A stretch of DNA of 64,000 nucleotides from Salmonirosea aquatica (GTDB lineage: Bacteria; Bacteroidota; Bacteroidia; Cytophagales; Spirosomataceae): the NCBI RefSeq assembly GCF_009296315.1, contig NZ_WHLY01000004.1, positions 124,001-188,000 of the forward strand, read 5' to 3'. Within the stretch, counting starts at the first letter, position 1. Each line of letters begins with the position of its first letter. The position numbers were made by a program, and so were the translations under genes. Below are positions 54,782-62,607 of the stretch, in pieces. The notes beneath the pieces are model-generated. The model ran no database searches. It was not told where the DNA came from and was given only the letters and a program-made list of their open reading frames with translations.

Positions 54782-55699
54782 TCAGTTGAACGACCGCCTG
54801 AACACCAAGGGTGAAAGTTTCTCTTTTGCTTTGAAGAGCTTGCTGAACGATTGTAAATGTTCAAAACCCAGTCCATAGGCAATTTCGCTCACGGAAAGGT
54901 TCGTCGTGGATAGTTTCTCTTTTGCTTTTTCAAGTAGTTTGTCGTGGATGTGCTGCTGTGTGCTTTGTCCGGTAATCGCTTTTAGCAGACTGCTTAGGTA
55001 CTTTTGTGATACGTTCAATGTGCCGGCAACATATTGAACTGTTGGCAAACCCCTTGAAGCCAAATCATCGCTGTTGAAATAGTCGACAAGTAATTTTTCC
55101 AAACGTTCCAAAATCTGCTGATTGGATTTCTCTCTTGTTATGAATTGACGATTGTAAAAACGCAGGGAATAGTTTAGTAGTGTTCCTATGTGAGAGATGA
55201 TAATCTGTTTGCTGAACTTATCAATATTGGTGCGGTATTCCTGATTGATGTTTCCAATGATGTTGTTAATGGTCTTTTCTTCTTTGTCCGATAAGAATAA
55301 AGCTTCATTGACTGTATAATCAAAAAACCCGTATTGCTTGATTGTTTTTGCAAGCCATGTATTCCAAAGGAAATCGGGGTGCAAAAGCAACATCCAGCCT
55401 GAGCGCTTTTCATGTGTAGGTTCTGGTTCTATTCTGAAAACCTGATTCGGTGAACTAAAAAACATTATACCCCCGTCAAAATCGTAATGCTGCTGACCGT
55501 ATTTCATTTTAGCATTCATGCCTCTTTTCAGGGAAATTTGATAGAAATCAAATACCCAATTCGTCTCACTGATATTTGCAGGCCTCACAACTTCGCTGTA
55601 ATCAATCACACTGATGAGCGGGTGCTGCGGTTGGGGTAATCCACGCAAGCGGTGAAATTCACTAATGGTTTTTATTCTTACCGTTTGCCGTTGGTCCAT
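54782..55699 (-). CDS. AraC-family transcriptional regulator
   Basis: A 305-residue protein with an N-terminal cupin-like sensing region and a C-terminal AraC domain (about 215-303): first HTH around LPTVQYVAGTLNVSQKYLSS, second around LSVSEIAYGLGFEHLQSFSK, ending SPLVFRRSFN. It is encoded after the siderophore-interacting-protein gene on the same strand, so it probably regulates that operon or the FecA-like gene. A damaged copy of its C-terminus is found at 61740-61835. Confidence 0.8.
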   Translation of the reverse strand: MDQRQTVRIKTISEFHRLRGLPQPQHPLISVIDYSEVVRPANISETNWVFDFYQISLKRGMNAKMKYGQQHYDFDGGIMFFSSPNQVFRIEPEPTHEKRSGWMLLLHPDFLWNTWLAKTIKQYGFFDYTVNEALFLSDKEEKTINNIIGNINQEYRTNIDKFSKQIIISHIGTLLNYSLRFYNRQFITREKSNQQILERLEKLLVDYFNSDDLASRGLPTVQYVAGTLNVSQKYLSSLLKAITGQSTQQHIHDKLLEKAKEKLSTTNLSVSEIAYGLGFEHLQSFSKLFKAKEKLSPLVFRRSFN

Positions 55700-55727
55700 A
55701 TTGTAAAGTCAGGAATTGGTCTTTCAT

Positions 55728-56426
55728 TTAGTGCCAAAAGCCCTTGGCTTTTATCTGGCTTCCGTCTATGCCGTGATTTTTTAAAAGCCTTCTGATGGAG
55801 ACAACCAGTCCGGCATTGCCTACGGTATAAAAAACGAAACGGTCTTTTTGTTCCCCGTTGTCATCCAACCATTTTCTTGTTCGGAAATAAATATCATCTG
55901 GAAAGGAAACAGCCTGTTAGTGCAACCAAGCACAGTTTTTAGAAAATTCATCAGCCGTCAGTTTGTTGTCAAAGGCAATGAAGCCACTGGTTTCCACATT
56001 TTTCTCTGCCAACTGTTGAATAGAACAGAAGTGTCCGATACTTGTCTGGTCGCCAATAAAAACAAGGCTTTTACCCGCTATTGGGAAATGTTCTTCAACT
56101 TCTATTTTTGCATAATAAAAGCTATTGCCCGCACGCTGTTTTCTTGCCCAGACACTTCCTTGTCCCCTGTGGCTTGTGTCTATGTACAAAGTGCATTTTT
56201 TTGCCACAATGTCCCATAACGCAGGAGTATAATCCGCGTAATGCAAAGCTGAAATTCTGCATTTGATGGACCGGGCCTTGTCCCACTTTTCAAATTCGAC
56301 ATCAGGCAAATGAATATCGAGTTCATGCAGGTCCCCTCCATTCCAAACCCGAATGGCCGTTATCTTTCCCGACTTGATGAATAATTTCTCAAGGCCGGAT
56401 AGGCTTCCCTTTTGCACTGCTTCCAT
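55728..56426 (-). pseudogene. siderophore-interacting protein with internal stop
   Basis: Reading from the ATG at 56426 the frame matches the FAD/NAD(P)H ferric-siderophore reductase (SIP) family: ALHYADYTPALWDIVA near 58, RGQGSVWARKQRAGNSFYYA near 88, and FIGDQTSIGHFCSIQQL near 122 (NAD-binding start). At codon 170 an in-frame TAA (55917-55919) interrupts it, but the same frame resumes for 60 more codons (FVFYTVGNAGLVVSIRRLLK) to the stop at 55728. One substitution therefore separates a 169-residue product from a full-length 232-residue protein. Function would be release of iron from imported siderophores. Confidence 0.7.
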
Positions 56427-56435
56427 ATTGGGAAT

Positions 56436-57347
56436 CTATTCGTTTCCTGAATTGTAAACGACAGCAAATTCTTTCGCAAAGTCAGCCAACTTTACTTTAC
56501 CCAGTGTTGGTTGGTTTCGATAGTAGTCTTCGTATAGTATTCCTGTTCCTTGGCTTGCCTGCAGCTCTATGAATCCTTTGGCAACTTGTTCATTAAAGCC
56601 AATGTTTAGCCAATTGGTCAGAAGCTCACTGTCGGGAATGACTTTCCATTCCAAATCTGGCTTATCGATTTCTTTCCCTAATGCTTTTGCTATTTCGTTC
56701 GGTGACACTTCGTCACTGGCCACATAGCGAACTGTTCTTCCTGAAAATGGTTCTTCCATTTCTTCAGCAATTACATCCGCAACATCAAAAGGAGACACCC
56801 ATGGTTCCTTTGTATCGCCCCCATAGTTGGAAATGATGGCACCTCTATGTTTGATTGATTTCACAAACGAAAACATATTTATATAAAAGCCAACCGGACG
56901 AATGAATTTAATGGCAACATCATCCGGCAGTTGTTTCAAAATGTTTTCTACATTGTAATGGAAGATGAGAATGCCAATACCTCTATCAGTATGGGCACCA
57001 ATACTGCTCAAATGGATTACTCTTCCCACACCCGATTGTTCAATAGCTGTTTTGTAGTTATGGCCGATTCTGTTGATGGTACCGGTGAAGTCAACCGATT
57101 TGTCAAACATATCACCGGCAGCTTCCATTGTTTCCATTAAATAGACAAGGTCTGCGCCTTTGAATGTGGCTGTCAAAAAATCAGCATCAAACATACTGCC
57201 GATAGCGGCTTTTGCACCCAGTGCTTCAATGGCCTTTTTTCTTTCGTCATTACTGCTGATGACTGTTATTGTGTGCCCTTTTTTTACCAACTCCGTTGTG
57301 AGCGGTCTGCCTATGTTCCCAAGAGAACCTGTTAATACGATGTTCAT
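56436..57347 (-). CDS. NmrA-like NAD(P)-binding oxidoreductase/epimerase
   Basis: The start is the ATG at 57347; a GTG 12 codons upstream is less likely. About 303 residues of an atypical short-chain dehydrogenase: dinucleotide motif GSLGNIGRPL near 7, VISSNDERKKA, GADLVYLMET near 63, RVIHLSSIGAHTD near 104 and an NmrA-type C-terminal region (SPFDVADVIAEEMEEPFSG). It is probably an NAD(P)H-dependent quinone or flavin reductase, or a regulator. First gene of the operon with the SIP and AraC genes. Epimerase-like proteins are one of the partner classes of ECF41 sigma factors, and one is encoded 1.1 kb away. Confidence 0.72.
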   Translation of the reverse strand: MNIVLTGSLGNIGRPLTTELVKKGHTITVISSNDERKKAIEALGAKAAIGSMFDADFLTATFKGADLVYLMETMEAAGDMFDKSVDFTGTINRIGHNYKTAIEQSGVGRVIHLSSIGAHTDRGIGILIFHYNVENILKQLPDDVAIKFIRPVGFYINMFSFVKSIKHRGAIISNYGGDTKEPWVSPFDVADVIAEEMEEPFSGRTVRYVASDEVSPNEIAKALGKEIDKPDLEWKVIPDSELLTNWLNIGFNEQVAKGFIELQASQGTGILYEDYYRNQPTLGKVKLADFAKEFAVVYNSGNE

Positions 57348-57847
57348 TCTTTTCTGTTTTGATTCGTTGATGCAAAGTTGCACCGACTCCAGAGAACAGA
57401 TTTAGCCGAATGTCTGATTGTCTTAGCCAAAAAGGAAAGTTATGGGTGGGCTTGTTTGATGTCTGTTATCGACAGGTGGGTCAGATTGTCAAGAATCCGA
57501 CTTCCCTTTTTCGGAAGAAGGACGAGGTCTGTTTGGGGTTTTCGCTCAATACTTCCGCCTCAGCCAGTACGGCATCACCAGTCTGCGCCGTCACGTCCAG
57601 TCCCTGGTGATATTTATCCTCTATTTGGAAACCATCGCACAAAAGCTCATAACGCCCAAATGGGTCTATGTCCCGTAATCTGAAACATTTTCCCGGAATG
57701 TTGGCAGCTACCCTATCGATCTCCAGCCATATCCTTCCTGAAGGTATCTGTAACGGAATAACCGGTTTGAGGGGCATTGAAAATATTTACCAATCACTTG
57801 TCACAAAACCCGGCTTTTCCGGTCTTAGCTGTAAAAAGCCAAAGAAA
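57348..57847. other. intergenic stretch with duplicated gene fragment
   Basis: A 98-codon minus-strand frame at 57481-57777 includes NIPGKCFRLRDIDPFGRYEL. About 90 bp of it (57613-57708) recurs inverted at 61841-61935. Its identity is unknown; the shared protein-level similarity (FRLxDIxPFGR) says it was coding. The remainder is the leader of the CMD gene. Confidence 0.4.
57799..57824 (+). promoter_or_regulatory. ECF41-type promoter
   Basis: TGTCACA at 57799-57805 is identical to the -35 element described for ECF41 sigma factors (TGTCACA-N16-CGTC). It is followed after 15 bp by GGTC (57821-57824), one base off the CGTC -10 in sequence and spacing. It lies 24 bp before the ATG of the CMD gene, which precedes the ECF41 gene itself, so an autoregulated pair is likely. 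Confidence 0.5.
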
Positions 57848-58411
57848 ATGGATACTCCGTTCCTTGCCCCCATTGAAAAGCCCAAAAGCTTCTCCTGGAA
57901 ATTGCTCTACTACTTTACGCGCAAACGTTTCGGCAAAGTAATCACTCCCCTGAAAGTCATGTCGGTCCGGATGCCGGTTGCTTTCGGCTCTTTTTCCGGG
58001 AAAATAAGCCAGCTCGACAAAAAGCTGAAACTGCCGGCGGAAACGGTGATGCTGGTGCGCCAGCGGGTGGCCCAGTTAAACGTGTGTCTTTTCTGTACCG
58101 ACATTGGACGGGCGTACTCGATCAGGGCCGCTATGGACCAGGCCAAATTCGATGCCTTGTCCGACTACGCCAACAGCCCGCTTTTCTCGGAAAGAGAGAG
58201 GGCCCTGCTCGATTTTGTCACCCGGCTGACACGCGACCGCAGGATGGACCCACCCCTCTTCCAAAGGCTTGCCCAATATTTCGATGAACGCGAAATCTGT
58301 GAGATAAACTGGATCATAGCCACCGAGTTTTACTACAATATGGGTAATATTGGGCTTAACATTCACTCCGACAGGCTCTGCGATATCGCTAAGAAAAGTC
58401 AGTCGAATTGA
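57848..58411 (+). CDS. carboxymuconolactone decarboxylase-family protein
   Basis: The ATG at 57848 is used; the open frame extends 60 codons upstream through non-coding leader. The 187-residue all-helical AhpD-like protein has VMLVRQRVAQLNVCLFCTDI near 66 and SERERALLDFVTRLTRDRRM near 115. The redox CxxC is present (CLFC) but the usual following His is not, so peroxidase-type activity is doubtful. The association with an ECF41 sigma factor gene 53 bp downstream is the conserved COE arrangement. Confidence 0.75.
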   Translation: MDTPFLAPIEKPKSFSWKLLYYFTRKRFGKVITPLKVMSVRMPVAFGSFSGKISQLDKKLKLPAETVMLVRQRVAQLNVCLFCTDIGRAYSIRAAMDQAKFDALSDYANSPLFSERERALLDFVTRLTRDRRMDPPLFQRLAQYFDEREICEINWIIATEFYYNMGNIGLNIHSDRLCDIAKKSQSN

Positions 58412-58464
58412 CCCGAACTTGGCCGTTTAATGGTAAACGTCCATCGACCTGACTTCAACCGCTT

Positions 58465-59316
58465 ATGGTAATCACCGATCAAGTGCTCCTGCTTCGTCCC
58501 TACCTGTTGGGCATTGCCTATGAAATGCTGGGCGTTGTCCAGGAAGCAGAGGACATCGTCCAGGACGTCTACGAGAAATGGATGTCGGCCCGTGACGTCG
58601 ACCATCCCAAAGCCTATTTGGGAAAGATGACGGTCAATAAGAGTATCAACCGGCTGCAGGAGCTGAAAAAGCAGCGGGAAAGCTATACCGGCCCCTGGCT
58701 GCCCGAACCCTACATCACCCTGGATGCCGACCAGCCCCCCACCATCGAGTACGGTCTGCTTTTTCTGCTCGAACGCCTGAACCCGGTTGAGCGGGCTGTG
58801 TTCGTCCTGCGGGAGAGCCTGTCGGAGGACTACCGCCACGTGGCCGAACTCACCGGCCTGTCAGCCGACAACTGCCGCCAGGTATTGCATCGGGCCCGTC
58901 TGAAGCTGGCTTCTCCCAAACCCGGACCCGGGTCAGGTGACCTACAGAGATCCCTCACGCAGGCATTCCTGACGGCGTTACAGGACCAGGACCGTGAGAC
59001 ACTCAACCGGCTGCTCCGCTCCGACATTGAATTGTTCAGTGATGGGGGAGGCAAACGCCCGGCCAATCTGAAACCGCTGTTCGGTCTCGGTAAAGTGGTG
59101 AAGTTCCTGTTGGGGATTGTGCGGCTTCCGGAAAACAACGGCAGCGAATTCATCCACCGTCCCGCTTTTGCCAACGGCCATCCCGTCTCGCTTATTTTCC
59201 GCCAGCAGACCGGCGAGCTGGATTCTATGGCTTATGTTGCCCATGACGCCAGGCAAATCACCCGCTTGCTGTACCTGCGCAATCCTGATAAACTGCGTAT
59301 TCGGGAAATGAAGTGA
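58465..59316 (+). CDS. ECF41-type RNA polymerase sigma factor
   Basis: A 283-residue sigma factor: region 2 (LRPYLLGIAYEMLGVVQEAE, DIVQDVYEKWM) at 10-45, region 4 (LTGLSADNCRQVLHRARLKL) near 130-150, then a SnoaL-like C-terminal extension (about 165-280). Both group hallmarks are present: WLPEP in the linker (about 73-77) and DGGGK in the extension (about 193-197). In ECF41 the extension both activates and restrains the sigma. The CMD gene upstream carries a matching promoter; no anti-sigma gene is present, as expected for this group. Confidence 0.85.
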   Translation: MVITDQVLLLRPYLLGIAYEMLGVVQEAEDIVQDVYEKWMSARDVDHPKAYLGKMTVNKSINRLQELKKQRESYTGPWLPEPYITLDADQPPTIEYGLLFLLERLNPVERAVFVLRESLSEDYRHVAELTGLSADNCRQVLHRARLKLASPKPGPGSGDLQRSLTQAFLTALQDQDRETLNRLLRSDIELFSDGGGKRPANLKPLFGLGKVVKFLLGIVRLPENNGSEFIHRPAFANGHPVSLIFRQQTGELDSMAYVAHDARQITRLLYLRNPDKLRIREMK

Positions 59317-59474
59317 GCCGTCTGCGAAACGAAGCCGGTAATGGTTGAATAGGCCCTCAAGCCCATTTACACACGGTCAGAAGCGACCATCGCAATGCTT
59401 GAACGGGGAAAGCAGCACCGGGAGAAAATTATTGCCGGCAACGGAGCGCCTGCATGATTCGCTTCAAACAGCTA

Positions 59475-61214
59475 TTATTTTTCAACGAGATCCCAATCCG
59501 TAACCAAGCCGTCGGAGGTCAGATGGACCAGTATGTAGGTGTCCGGCCGGTTGGACTTCAAGCGGTAGGTCACTATTTCGCTTACGTCGCTTCCATGGCG
59601 TTGAATGCCCCGGCCTGCGACGTTTTCCGAATGAATGAAAGTCAGTGATTTCAAAGTTTCCGGCTCGGGCATTCCTCCTGCAAAATCGCGTTTGGCCCCC
59701 AGAGTGAGGCCTGATGCTTCTTCCAATGTTTTACCCCCTTTTACCATAGCCTGCAAAGCCGCCATGATTCTAGGTGTGCGGGACGGATCAGGATCGGCAG
59801 TGGTCTTATGGGCATTGGCAAGCGGCCCGATTCGCGGTACTGTCCGCTCATAACCCTGGTCCTTGTCTTCAAGCGTGAAGCCGGTCACATTTCCATCAGC
59901 GTCGGCAGTGAAGGTCACGGAAACATTGCGGTCAGTAGAGGTGAACGTATTCGTAGCGACGGGTACGAATTCTTCATCAACAAAACCATCTTCCAGGGTA
60001 AAAAGTCGCTGGTTTTCAGCCTCAAAAGTGACCATCCGATTATTGAATAATTCATACCGGCCCTCGAAAGCCGTTAACGTTTCGGCATCCACAGCCACGG
60101 CGGCCGGTTTTGCCCTTACAGGAAACCCATCCCAGTGGAAATAGTCAGCGATAAAATCGACAATCCTGCCCATCATGAGCGAGTTATCATTCGCATTGAT
60201 CATGATCACAACGCCTTGCCCTTTGTCCACACTGGCGGTCAATAACGCGTCAAAACCCTCGTCGCGCCCACTGTGACCGAAGCGGAGGGTAGTACTGTCA
60301 CCCTGCAGAAAGACACCAAGCCCATCCCTGTTTTTCTGATCGGTCAACATTTGGCGGGTTATGGACTGGGACAGTACACTTCCCGGTTTTCCAGCATAAG
60401 CATTCTGAATGCCAATCGCGAACCGGGCCAGGTCGGACGGCGTAGTCCACAAGCCCGCGGCTGCCATCTCGGGATAAACGTGCCAGCGGCCTTCCACCAC
60501 ACGTCGATTGGCGTAGTGGCCGTTTGCCGTCAATTTGGCCAGCTGTGGAGGTAAGGGTTGCTGGTAGGTGCTGTTTTCCATACCCAGTGGCGAAAGCACG
60601 TTATCTTTCATGAATTCCGGAAAACCAGCGCCCGTCACATCCACCATCAGTTGCTGCATGACGGTATAACCGCCCCCCGAATACCGCCACCGGGAGCCCG
60701 GAATAAAGTCCACGCGAACCGGTGGTGTATTGGCTGGGGCGATCCCATCCAGGATCTGAACCACTGAGGGCATCTCCGTGCCCACGGCGTATCCCGGGAA
60801 TCCGTGCACGGTAAGACCGGTGGTATGGCTGAGTATCCCGCGCAGTGTGACCTTTTTGTCATTTGTAAATTCATTATCGGGGACTTTCCAACTTTTAAGT
60901 CTTGCGTTCACATTCTCATCCAGAAGAAGCTTATTCTGCCCAACAAGATACAGAGCGCCCATGGCCGCGACCGATTTACTGACCGAGCCTGCCTGGAACA
61001 AGGTATTCGTCGTGACCGGCACCTTTCCATCCTTATCAGTGAATCCATAGGCCCGGGCCTTCAGGATCTTTCCGTCCTGAATGATGGCCAGGGACAGCCC
61101 GGGAATACCCCGCTTCTTCATTTGACTCCGGATGAAATCGTCCAGACCATCCGCGTGGACGTGGAATACAACCACTAGAAAGGAAAGAATCAGAAACAGG
61201 CGTTGGTTTTTCAT
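59475..61214 (-). CDS. secreted serine hydrolase, class C beta-lactamase-like
   Basis: The ATG at 61214 gives a signal MKNQRLFLILSFLVVVFHVH; the open frame starts 11 codons earlier at a TTG. About 579 residues. The beta-lactamase-fold domain (about 25-370) has AGSVSKSVAA with the SxxK motif SVSK (near 76), RYSGGGYT as YxN-like motif and FGHSGRDEG as third motif. A C-terminal region (about 380-575) has an LTAFEGRYELF lipocalin-like domain. A periplasmic esterase or D-aminopeptidase-like enzyme; substrate unknown. It is not related in detail to the cassette-borne hydrolase at 6 kb. Confidence 0.75.
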   Translation of the reverse strand: MKNQRLFLILSFLVVVFHVHADGLDDFIRSQMKKRGIPGLSLAIIQDGKILKARAYGFTDKDGKVPVTTNTLFQAGSVSKSVAAMGALYLVGQNKLLLDENVNARLKSWKVPDNEFTNDKKVTLRGILSHTTGLTVHGFPGYAVGTEMPSVVQILDGIAPANTPPVRVDFIPGSRWRYSGGGYTVMQQLMVDVTGAGFPEFMKDNVLSPLGMENSTYQQPLPPQLAKLTANGHYANRRVVEGRWHVYPEMAAAGLWTTPSDLARFAIGIQNAYAGKPGSVLSQSITRQMLTDQKNRDGLGVFLQGDSTTLRFGHSGRDEGFDALLTASVDKGQGVVIMINANDNSLMMGRIVDFIADYFHWDGFPVRAKPAAVAVDAETLTAFEGRYELFNNRMVTFEAENQRLFTLEDGFVDEEFVPVATNTFTSTDRNVSVTFTADADGNVTGFTLEDKDQGYERTVPRIGPLANAHKTTADPDPSRTPRIMAALQAMVKGGKTLEEASGLTLGAKRDFAGGMPEPETLKSLTFIHSENVAGRGIQRHGSDVSEIVTYRLKSNRPDTYILVHLTSDGLVTDWDLVEK

Positions 61215-61739
61215 GGAGGGTTTGCTCGGAATGGTCATTTGTCTCAAATGTTCAATTAAAAATGGTCACGGCAGCGGCACGGTACACCGGAGCGGGTCGC
61301 AGGAAGCACCCGCATCAGCCGTCCGAAAAGATCTCGCATAGCGAAATTGGAGCAGTCTACACGAACCCAGTTCTTCTATTTCCTTATTTGTTTTCAAGGA
61401 TTTCAACCAAAGTGGTGGCCGCCACTGCAGTGGATCGCAAAACTAGAATGATTTATCCTGGCGTCTGTAAAGGCCCGGTAAAAGATGGTCAAAGAAATGT
61501 AAAAGTTGCCGCTTCGGCCTTTAGAAATGACAACTATCATACGGCTTTAGAAAAGAGACAGTCCTGGCGATTAATTTTATTACGTCCGACCGCTGACAGC
61601 CGCCATCTTCCTCCGCAAGCTGGAAGCGTATCAGCATAGGCGGACTGAATGGTCGGCCGTTGACAGTCAAATAAAATACGATACGCCATGGGCCACGGTT
61701 GATACCTTTGCGGAGAAGGTCGGTGCTACCTGGGCTGGC

Positions 61740-61835
61740 TGGCATCTGCCGGGTATTCCTTTCACCCTCTTCCCAGGAAATGACCGGGTTCTGTTCGGTT
61801 TTTGCTTTGAGTATCTTGCTGAACGATTGAGGAGG
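61740..61835 (-). pseudogene. AraC regulator 3' fragment
   Basis: Minus-strand codons read QSFSKILKAKTEQNPVISWE, matching the end of the AraC gene at 54782-55699 (QSFSKLFKAKEKLSP). The preceding HTH is not recognisable. A remnant of a former paralogue. Confidence 0.5.
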
Positions 61836-62355
61836 GAGTGGCTGTCAACATTCCGGGAAAATGTTTCAGATTACCGGACATAGGCCCATTTGGGCGTTCT
61901 GAGCCTTTGCTCTATGGTTTTCAAATAGCGGATAAGTAAACCTTATCGGACGTAAAAGAATATTCACTTACACTTCAACCTGCCATCTCAGTCCGCCTGC
62001 TATTGCCCCTGAGGATCACACAAAGGAAAGGAATCTTTGAATTGAGCGTAAACGCGCAATTCTCGGGACGACCATTTAAATGTAGCAGCCCCTTGATTTC
62101 CCAACAATGGGTAGCAGCGCTTCTGCTTTATGAGGTAAGCGGAGTGCCAATGTCAACGGACCCGACGGCCCGCAGAACACGGCGGCTATGCACCGCACCC
62201 TGCCCAGCAGGCCGTACGGTATAGCGCGGCGATGAAACCAGGACTGTAAAGCGAAACCGACTTGCGGACGGTATTTCGACGTGCCGTCCGAACAAGGCCT
62301 GTAGTGCAAAACCTGTCCACGGTCGTGTGGTTGGAAGGGGCGTGTCTTACGGCAT

Positions 62356-62491
62356 GACCGCTAACGTTTGGCTTTCCGTAGTGGGGCGTTACCCAAGCCG
62401 CTTCCTGTGCCAGGAAGCCAAACGTGGAACGAAGTTTAAAAAACCTATTGCTCACACCCCACCGTACCCTTATGGATACATGTTGTTAGCC
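62356..62491. repeat. possible second attC-like palindrome
   Basis: GACCGCTAAC (62356-62365) and GTTAGCC (62485-62491) form the ends. CGTTTGGCTTTCC (62365-62377) pairs with GGAAGCCAAACG (62413-62424) as an inner stem. Length (about 136 bp) and ends resemble the cassette site at 5825-5965, but the two tiers are not symmetrically spaced and no gene is attached. It could equally be an ordinary hairpin. Confidence 0.3.
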
Positions 62492-62607
62492 ACCTTTGCC
62501 CTTCTCCTCGCAACCTGTGGCCGGCCGACGCCTGGTCGTCCTGGTGTCGCGGAATAGGACTGTTGGCCCCACCGCCGACAAAAGCCGCCGATGACTGTTT
62601 TACCCCT

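Larger units (their letters stand above)
61215..62607. other. gene graveyard
   Basis: No intact gene over 1.4 kb. Recognisable debris includes an AraC C-terminus at 61740-61835 on the minus strand (QSFSKILKAKTEQNP, cf. LQSFSKLFKAKEKLSP in the intact gene at 54.8 kb), a plus-strand fragment at 61841-61935 (NIPGKCFRLPDIGPFGRSEP, a copy of the one at 57.6 kb), and a 130-bp palindromic structure at 62356-62491 with CCGCTAAC and GTTAGC ends. The remaining open frames look accidental. Confidence 0.5.

Noticed and set aside
62003-62557. Short open frames on both strands of the 62-kb graveyard
   Set aside because: They overlap each other and the palindrome, lack recognisable domains and show no coding bias.
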